Origin: Blasia pusilla
Taxonomy: Eukaryota > Marchantiophyta > Marchantiopsida > Blasiales
Direction: 5' to 3'
NCBI GenBank assembly: GCA_050084515.1
Contig: CM114271.1
Span: forward strand, 50,406,001-50,470,000
Length of the DNA stretch: 64,000 bases
Both the position numbers and the translations under genes were made by a program. The notes below the pieces were generated by a model. That model did not search any database. It was given only the letters and a program-made list of their open reading frames with translations, and was not told the origin of the DNA. Shown in pieces: positions 57,122 through 64,000 of the stretch. Numbering within the stretch: the first letter of the stretch is position 1; the number at the start of each line of letters is the position of its first letter.

Positions 57122-58555
57122 CCTCGCCTCAGACCCTTCTAATCATAACTAGGAACAAAAAAGTGTTAATTTTGGATTGTTTGTAGGAAACCGCTTCTAC
57201 AAAGAACTACAATGAATGATTCTTTGTGGAAGGGGTTTATAAACCTTTGGCCACTAATAGGTGGGGATTTTAGGTTCAATCCTTGCTAGAGAGGTTTTAC
57301 AAAATGGGTGATGTATGTCCCAAGACTTTAAGTGTTAAGTTAGGACTTCAAGAAGTGTCCCCTAAAAAAACTTTGGATGTTGTATAAAAGACCATAAAGT
57401 TGGAAAACGGGAAAAGAACAAGATTCTATTTATCTAGGGAGAAGAAATCCTATTTTTATTTACAACTTAAGAAAAATATTTTTAAAATTCCACCTCCCTT
57501 AATATTTACGACCCCTACTATTGGGCTTTATTAAGCATTTTTCTTTGTCTAGCTCAAGGTTGCATGTGGAAGGTCCGTGTCCACAGATATATCCATATTC
57601 GTGGACTTACGTCCGTTGTATGAAAAGGACTTGTCCATGTGGACCCCACCTCCCCCTTCTTTCTCATCACCCACTTGTCTGCGTGTTTCGCACTTTCTCA
57701 TTTCTTCCTTCCCCCACCTCAACTCCCTCCCCTTCCTTACCCTCATGTCCGTGGACATGTCCAAACTTGTACGTCTATATCCGCCCTAGGGACAGACTTG
57801 TCCATTTTTGGGCAACGATGCCCATGATGCCATGTACTTTGGTCGTCTTTGGATGCTAACTTGTGTTTCAAAATGCAGAAACTATAGAATGCAAATTATT
57901 CCCTTGAACTTACTCAACCGTAGGATGTGAATGGAGATGTGAGCCAATTTAAAGAAATTTTGACTCTCTTCACTTTGTGTTAGTATTTTTTTATTTTAAT
58001 ACTTTTTCCACTCCGTATTAGGATTTCTTTTTCCCTACTTTCCATGCAATGTTAGTATTTCTTATTGGTTTACTCTCTTTTTTCCCACTTTATGTTAGTA
58101 TCTTCTTTATGGTTTCAGTGTTCTATTAATTTCCTTTCCCATCAAACCAAGTTCCCAAGGCTTTCAATCAAGGGAGGTAAAACGTTGAATGAACCTTATG
58201 CAAACTTTATCATTAAGTTGTATTTTTTTAATGATATTATATTTTATGCATTTCTTAAAATATTTCATATCATGATTTTTTATTAAGGGAGTTAGGATAT
58301 TTAATGGTCTTTATATGATTTCTACTTTTTGTCATATTCTGTTATAAAAAAATTTTAATATAATATTTTTTAGTATATCACAAACCATAATAATAATAAT
58401 CTACATCACCGAATGATATAAAACTTGCATTTGAAGATGCAATCGTAAATTGTGTTTCCACATTGAACAGTCGAGATTAACAATTTATCTTAAAGAAGGA
58501 TCTATATATTTTTTATGGGATGCTTATGGAATGGTTTACAGTTAGGATTCATCAT
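57122..58555. other. Non-coding DNA around MITE copy 2
   Basis: Apart from the MITE at 57558-57816 no gene is seen. 57918-58120 is T-rich and opens with the GATGTGAATGGAGATGTGAG phrase also found near 18990. Confidence 0.5.
57558..57816 (+). mobile_element. MITE, GGTTGCA family, copy 2
   Basis: 259 bp from GGTTGCATGTGGAAGG to TTTTTGGGCAAC. It shares the CCATGTGGACCCCACC and GTCCGTGGACATGTCCAAAC blocks with copy 1. No coding capacity. Confidence 0.7.
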
Positions 58556-59181
58556 GGTTGCAAAAAAATGGACAAGTATCTCAAGACACATATGGACAAA
58601 AAAGTCTGGACATGTCCACGAACATGGATTACAAGATGTGGGACCCACCGAGGTTGCATATGGACAAAAACCATGTCCTTAAACTTACATCGGTCTTATA
58701 GAAGGACTTATCCATATGGGCCCCATATCCCCCCCCTTCTTTCTCAACCCTTCTTCCTCCCCCCCCTCCCCCCAATTGGCCTTTATAGCCCACCTTTTCT
58801 CGTTTCTTTATTCTCCCACCTCCATTCCCTCCCTCCTTATTGCCCCGCCCGCCCTTGCCCTGCCTTCCACCATGAACTATAAAGTGTGGGCCCCACTTTT
58901 TACAATCCATGTCCGCGGACATATTCAAACTTATCCGTCCATGTTTGTCCTTGGAAGAGACTTGTCCGTTTTGGTGTAACCATAGGACCAATATTTATAG
59001 CTTATGATGGAAGGTAGGACAAGGGCGAGTTGGGCAATAAGAGGGGAGGGAGTGGAGGTGGAGGGAGGAAGACACAAGAAAGTATGAAGGCAAGTGGAGG
59101 AAATGAGAAAGAAGGGTAAGATGGGGTCCACATAGAGAAGTCCTTCCATAGCACATACATGGACTTTGTCCACATGCAACC
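58556..59181. mobile_element. MITE cluster, GGTTGCA family, three partial or full copies
   Basis: A minus-oriented 3' fragment (58556-58650, starting GGTTGCAAAAAAATGGACAA), a full plus copy (58652-58981, GGTTGCATATGGAC to GGTGTAACC) and a minus 5' fragment (58986-59181, ending TCCACATGCAACC) lie side by side. This looks like a plus copy inserted in the middle of a minus copy. The phrase TTTTTATGGGATG...GGTTTACA flanks the cluster on both sides (58509-58540 and 59193-59224). Confidence 0.65.
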
Positions 59182-60289
59182 TGGTCCGTGGAACTTTTTA
59201 TGGGATGTTTTCCGTGTGGTTTACAAAAGGAAACAAATTTCCATAATATCAATCAATTTTAAAATATGAAAAAAATCTCTTTCCGAGAAATATTTTACGA
59301 AATAAATAAAAACACCAAATTTTCTTCTTAGTATGAATAGAGTCCCTTAAACCTAACTCTAGTTCTATCCCTCGCATTATGATAGTGGGATGTCCCATTG
59401 TAGAATAGGATTACTTTCGAAAGCCCTCAACTCATAGCCAGATATCACGTTACAAGAATCTGTTACAAGCTTGGATGTCGTCCCTTTTAAATCCCCAAAA
59501 AGAACGACCCAAAAGGAAACAATATGTAGCCTTATGTAGCCTTACAGTGTCTCATTTAGAGGAAGTAAATTTTTTTGAATTCGTTCAAGTGTTTGGCTAT
59601 TAAATATAGACACCTCCATCTATATGTGAAGAAGTTCACTATTATTAGATTCCATGGTTTCCACCGCGTGTAAACTATATAGGACATCTAAAAAATAGAC
59701 GTCCTAATCCATAACTTTCTACACGGTCAAATTCTGTAGGGCACTGTGAAGTGCCATTGGAGGAGATGGACAGGATGGCCAAATCCAATATTAATCTATT
59801 GAAAAAACTTAAATAGATTAGTAGTGTATTTGCATGAGATGCCCTAATATACTAATAATGGACTTGGATGCCTTCCATGCAGTGCCCGGAAAGGATTTTT
59901 ATGCATTAGGTAGCTTTCCGAGACAAATTTCAATGTAGTCGGCAATTTCGCCATTCTATTCGATTTTTTATTTTTAATTTAAAAAAACTTCATTTTCTCT
60001 CTGAAAATTTCCACAATTTTCAAATTTGAACTGGTAATCACACGTTCTCAACCGTCCGATCTCAGAAAGAATGCCGGTTCTTGCCAAGCATGGCCTCCAT
60101 GGGCACTCACACCCGTGGACAGAACTGACCTAAGAAAATTAGGGCTTAAACCTTATGGTGCGGTTTTGGGACATCCTATTACCACGCTTGCTCGGAGGAA
60201 GGGAATTAATAGCGCTGCCCGTCCCGAGACGGACAGAGTAGCAGAGGGGTAGCATTTAGGCGGCGGGATTTAAAGATTAAACAAAGATG
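59182..60289. other. Non-coding stretch
   Basis: No gene, element or structured repeat was recognised. AT-rich, with stops in all frames. Confidence 0.5.
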
Positions 60290-62060
60290 CACTTCGATAA
60301 AAACGAGTGATGGAAAACCCATCGGAAGTACAAAAGAGGGGGACTCAAAGAGTCAAAACCTGAAGGCCACAACAGGACCAGAAAAGGAAGAAGGGGGCAT
60401 TCCCCCCCTAACGACGAAACTCACCAACAGCAGAGACAATATCAGCAACAACAAGAGAGCTATGACTACTACTAAGTGGGCCTCTAGTGCCGGGCGTCTC
60501 CCACGACTGAGCCCGCCGCAAAATCCCATTAGCCTGGGCACGCCGCAACGCTATGGAGACCAGCCGCCACAATCTGAGTAATCGCAGTAGCTAAGGACAA
60601 CCCATTTCTCGAGTGGAGATGATGGGCGATCGAAAGGAACGAAGTCGAACCTCTCCCCCATAGCCCCATACATCTCTATGGCCGTGGGGATGAAGATGTG
60701 TCCCTCGTGTAGTCGATCAGTAGATATGTGTCTTCTTCGCCGCCGCCGCCGCCGCCGCCGCTCCTTGTAGCATTCGCCCTTGGGCCACCACTTGGGCTCG
60801 CCTTGCCTCCCGTGGGATCTGTGACTACCACGTCCGCCACAACCACCTCGGCCTCACGTGTCATGTAGAGATCGGCGAATGAGGGAATCCCGCATGGAGT
60901 AGTGCTCTCTCTCTGCATATGGAAGCCACTCTCCGAGCAATCTGAACATGATATCCCGCCTTTGCATCGTGAGTGGCTATCCTCTCACCCCAAGCCGACA
61001 GCGTGCCAAATGCACACCAAGTGGATCGAGGCTCGGCGACACTCGCAGTGTGTCGAACCAACCACCGATGGTTGGGGGAGGCCCAAGCGGAACCGCATCG
61101 CTGTGGTATAGGTAAGTGGTGCGATACGGAAAGCCTGGAGAAGGGGGCGCGCCCCTACCCATGAGCCTGCCCCCTTCCGAGCAAGAGCGAATACGGGCCC
61201 TAACCTCCATGGGGATATTCCCGTCAGACATAGTGCCTCTAAAAACTGCCTCAAAGTGGGCTTCCATCAAGGAAGATTGGAGCCCAGACTGACCGGAGGT
61301 AACTAAGGAGGAGAAAGTGGGGAGAAGGGCTCGGCCTCAACTCAAGGGAATCTCTACAAGTCGTGAGTGAAGACTGAAGTGGGAAAGAGCCATCCTCGAC
61401 ACGGGAGGCGAGTGTAGAAGGAACGGTCTATCTCTAACCAAAAATCGAGCAAAGGAGGGGTGCCACTGTGGCCCAACTCCCTAAAAAAGCGGAGGGCGCC
61501 ACTAACTCGGTCGAGAGAAGACCTACTCCACCAAAAGAAATCGGCCAAGAGGCCTGTCTACGAGCTAACTCCCCCATGGGGCACTCTAAGGAGCCGGGTC
61601 CTAGAAGATCCCCAAACACCTGCATGAGCTTCCTATCAAAGGATCTATATAGGGAAGAAAGGTGACTAGATGTCCAGACAGTTCTAGTGAGGTAACCAGG
61701 TCTACGAGCAAAACAAGAAGAGAGAATGCCGAAGGCGACTTGAGGGTCACCAATCCTCGTAAGATCATCAACGTGGAGAAGATCTCGGTAAGAGCGCCGC
61801 CATTTAAAGTCGATACAAAGTCCTGGCTCCCGAGCGGTACTCCCAAGACTCGAAGCCCTCCGACACGTCGCAAGAAGCCGTCGGGTAAATGTAGATCATC
61901 ACGTAGGCCTGATGGAGACCAAGCCTTGCACTTCCCCACCTTCACCGCCAGGCCGACACGTGCCAACTGTGCTGAAAAGTGCTCGAATGCAGGGACAACC
62001 AGATCTCCAGGACCAACAATATGAGTATCATCTACCAGCGAAGGGAACATGCAACCCGGG
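60290..62060 (-). mobile_element. LINE-type retrotransposon fragment, copy 2
   Basis: Minus strand, from 62060: a reverse transcriptase catalytic block, SLVDDTHIVGPGD, then VGLAVKVGKCKAWSPSGL and GFLRRVGGLRVLGVPLGS (to about 61800). A palm or thumb block ARRQASWPISFGGVGLLS follows (about 61540). The C-terminal region (about 61130-60680) has spaced Cys/His residues, DPLGVH.ARC, HDA, then REAEVVVADVVVTDPTGGK and EEDTYLLIDYTRDT. Order and motifs fit non-LTR elements with a C-terminal restriction-like nuclease; I infer that nuclease only from the layout. A (GGC)n run (about 60740-60760) adds glycines. The 3' UTR reaches about 60290. Frameshifted and 5'-truncated at about 62060. Confidence 0.75.
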
Positions 62061-64000
62061 AAAGCCTCCGGGAAAAAAGGGGGAAAAAAATTTAAAGAGG
62101 GAAAAAAATTGACTACTGCTTGGTGCTGCCCGTGACAGCAGGCAAGACAATTTACCAGAGCGGGCAGCCCTTGAGACGGCGGGGGTATATAGCCCCTCTC
62201 TCTGAACTCTCCCTGGCGGTGCTCGATTAGGCCAGATCACCGCCGGGCAGCTTAAGGCGGCGGGGACTTATAGCCCAGGTCTCGTCTTGGTCACTGCCCG
62301 AGAAAATCTCCTTAGATCTGGAGATTGTGTAAACGACCTCTGCTAAAGTCCACCAAAATCGGTTTATGGAAAAAAAATCTCTGCAGGAAACAAGCGAACC
62401 CAGCGATGGCTTTTAGTTAACATCTCTGGAACTCCATCCATCCCTCCAGGTAGCCAGTCCTGGGCTACAGCTATACAGCCCACTCATTTAATGTTCGCTG
62501 ATAAGACGGCAAAGCTGGGAGCGTAGCATGGCCCACACTCCGAGCAATATCACCCCTCTGACCAATGCGGATTAATGGGCCCAAGATATGGAATGTGGGG
62601 TTTATAAGGTTTGGGAAAATGGTACACGATAATGTGGATGAACTATGACACGCCGACTTACTAGTCCAAGCTTCTTGCCTTTGCCCTAGAATTCATCTAA
62701 TCTGGAATGGAAGTACATATCTTTTTAATCCTAGTGGAGTGCTGATATTTTTGCCGAAATCCATTCTTGGAAGCACCACCTTAAAATCATGTCCGGCTTG
62801 GATTTTTTTTTTCATGGTTACCATTTTCAATGCGTATTTGACTGATAAATGTGAATAATCGAGAATTTCAAAGTTCGTGTAAATTCGAGGATGTGTGATG
62901 GTTGGCCCATCATTGACGATTATCATGCGACAATTTCAATCTCCATTGCATCATGCATTCTTTTCCAATTCCGAAGGGCCCCTCTTTCACACAAGTTTAG
63001 TCGTTATCTTTAATTCTTTGATATTCAAGGGATGTCTTGTTCCGTTCTTCATTCTTTAATTTGCAAGGGATGTCTTGTTTTTCTTGAGTCTATATGATTT
63101 TCCTAAAGACTCTTGGAATCCTTGCGTTGAAGTTTCTCGTCCCCTCAAGTCAAGTGTCAAATCCGACACTATTCTCTATCTAGACTCTTGGAATCCCTTT
63201 GTCGAATTTTCGCATCAGTTTACATCAAGTGTCTCCTCCCTCTTTTATTTCTTCCAACTCTTGTATTCTATGCCTTTTTCATATCTCCATAACCCTTTAC
63301 TCGATCAGACCCCTCACCTACTCCACATCCATGGATGATGGGTGCATACGCATTCCAATTCACCTCGAAAAGTATTTACATTCATTTATTTATTACGTTC
63401 TCCCACCACACTAACGCCCGAACGGGTAGATCTTTGGCTATTGGGGGTGTGGGCTATACTCGTCCATTCATTTATTGAGGATTGGAAAGTGAGTCTACCT
63501 CCTTAAGCCACACTAAGAAATGAGTCAAATGATGAAAGGAGTGGAGGAAAGTCACGCAGCCCAAAGCGTAGAAATAAAAGAGCATAGTGTAGACTGTCGA
63601 ACGGCATTGAGGGATCGAATCGACGACTGGAGAACTGTTGCGGTGCCCGTCTCTATGTTTGTCTGAGTCTCTGGATACGCTGCTGCATACGGTCCGTCCA
63701 TTGGGATTCCCATGTACTCACTCAAACTACCGCAACTACCTCCGAACGACATCCATCCGTTCCGTCCAGCTGTTTCTCAATCTTTCTCCGTCGTTCCGAT
63801 CCATGTGGGTGTATCGGATTGGTACTGCAGATCTGCTTCTGCTTTCTCTCGTCTACACGTACTTGTATTCCTCACGTATTTCAGTCACTAGAGCGTTGGA
63901 TAAAACCGGATTAGATGAAGTCCCTATACTTGAAAACAAGTCTACGAGCGGAGGTCATTTCATTTCATTTTGATGGGAACGGCGATGCTCCTCGCGTTCT
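62061..64000. other. Non-coding stretch to the window end
   Basis: No gene is supported. Direct repeats: GGCGGGG...TATAGCCC at about 62160-62200 and 62246-62285; AAGGGATGTCTTGTT at about 63027 and 63066; GACTCTTGGAATCC at about 63108 and 63183, in a 75-bp-period duplication. The open frame 63638-63973 lacks motifs, though an exon of a gene beyond the edge cannot be excluded. Confidence 0.5.

Noticed and set aside
57250-57300. Possible tRNA B-box (GGTTCAATCC)
   Set aside because: No matching A-box or cloverleaf arms could be built around it.
56313-57859. Pro/Ser-rich open frames at 56.5-57.9 kb
   Set aside because: They arise from the pyrimidine-rich interior of the MITE family and occur in several frames at once.

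Overview
The window looks like nuclear DNA of a streptophyte plant, probably a bryophyte, seed-free vascular plant or charophyte alga. The reasons are plant-type Ty3/gypsy and Ty1/copia elements, a telo-box in front of a ribosome-biogenesis gene, hAT, PIF/Harbinger and Helitron remains, and compact genes that look intronless. The species cannot be fixed from sequence alone. Most of the window is nested, decayed transposable elements. Only three host-type genes are convincing: a 470-residue protein of unknown family (21546-22958, minus), a KH-domain protein (26604-28112, minus) and a ribosomal L1-domain protein (48878-49654, plus). I see no tRNA, rRNA or CRISPR.

Layout. 1-5994: a minus-strand Ty3/gypsy element cut by the window edge, with a 1.0-kb solo LTR inside its RNase H. 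5995-11949: a Ty1/copia element broken by an inversion of about 3.2 kb. Its 5' half reads minus (7083-9399) and its 3' half reads plus (10287-11949). Pieces of two more LTRs of the solo-LTR family flank the inverted segment, and a further solo LTR lies inside it. 11950-14870: an old Ty3/gypsy copy with a cytosine-methyltransferase remnant. 14870-21500: AT-rich non-coding DNA. 21500-31990: gene-bearing segment with local duplications. 32000-36400: PIF/Harbinger and Helitron helicase remains. 36588-37841: 3' end of a second copia copy. 37842-48510: a LINE-type fragment split by a 9.7-kb Ty3/gypsy element. 48533-49654: the L1-domain gene. 54640-59200: a hAT transposase relic and a MITE family. 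60290-62060: a second LINE-type fragment.

The outstanding system is the Ty3/gypsy element at 38475-48189 (minus). It reads gag, CCHC knuckle, aspartic protease, a full C5 cytosine DNA methyltransferase, reverse transcriptase, RNase H, DDE integrase and a C-terminal PHD finger. One element therefore carries a DNA-methylation writer and a putative histone-tail reader. The older copy at 11950-14870 keeps the methyltransferase C-terminus and the PHD finger in the same places, so the arrangement is a family property and not a chance fusion. The 3' end has a B-A-B repeat order, while only A is visible at the 5' end. That resembles split direct repeats, although the enzyme is a DDE integrase. The copy is dead: the frame from methyltransferase to integrase is continuous but broken by several nonsense codons that C-to-T decay could explain, and the reverse transcriptase YxDD box is mutated. 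Retrotransposon-borne cytosine methyltransferases have, as I recall, been reported from a charophyte alga and dinoflagellates. I cannot check whether this family, its PHD finger or its repeat layout has been described.
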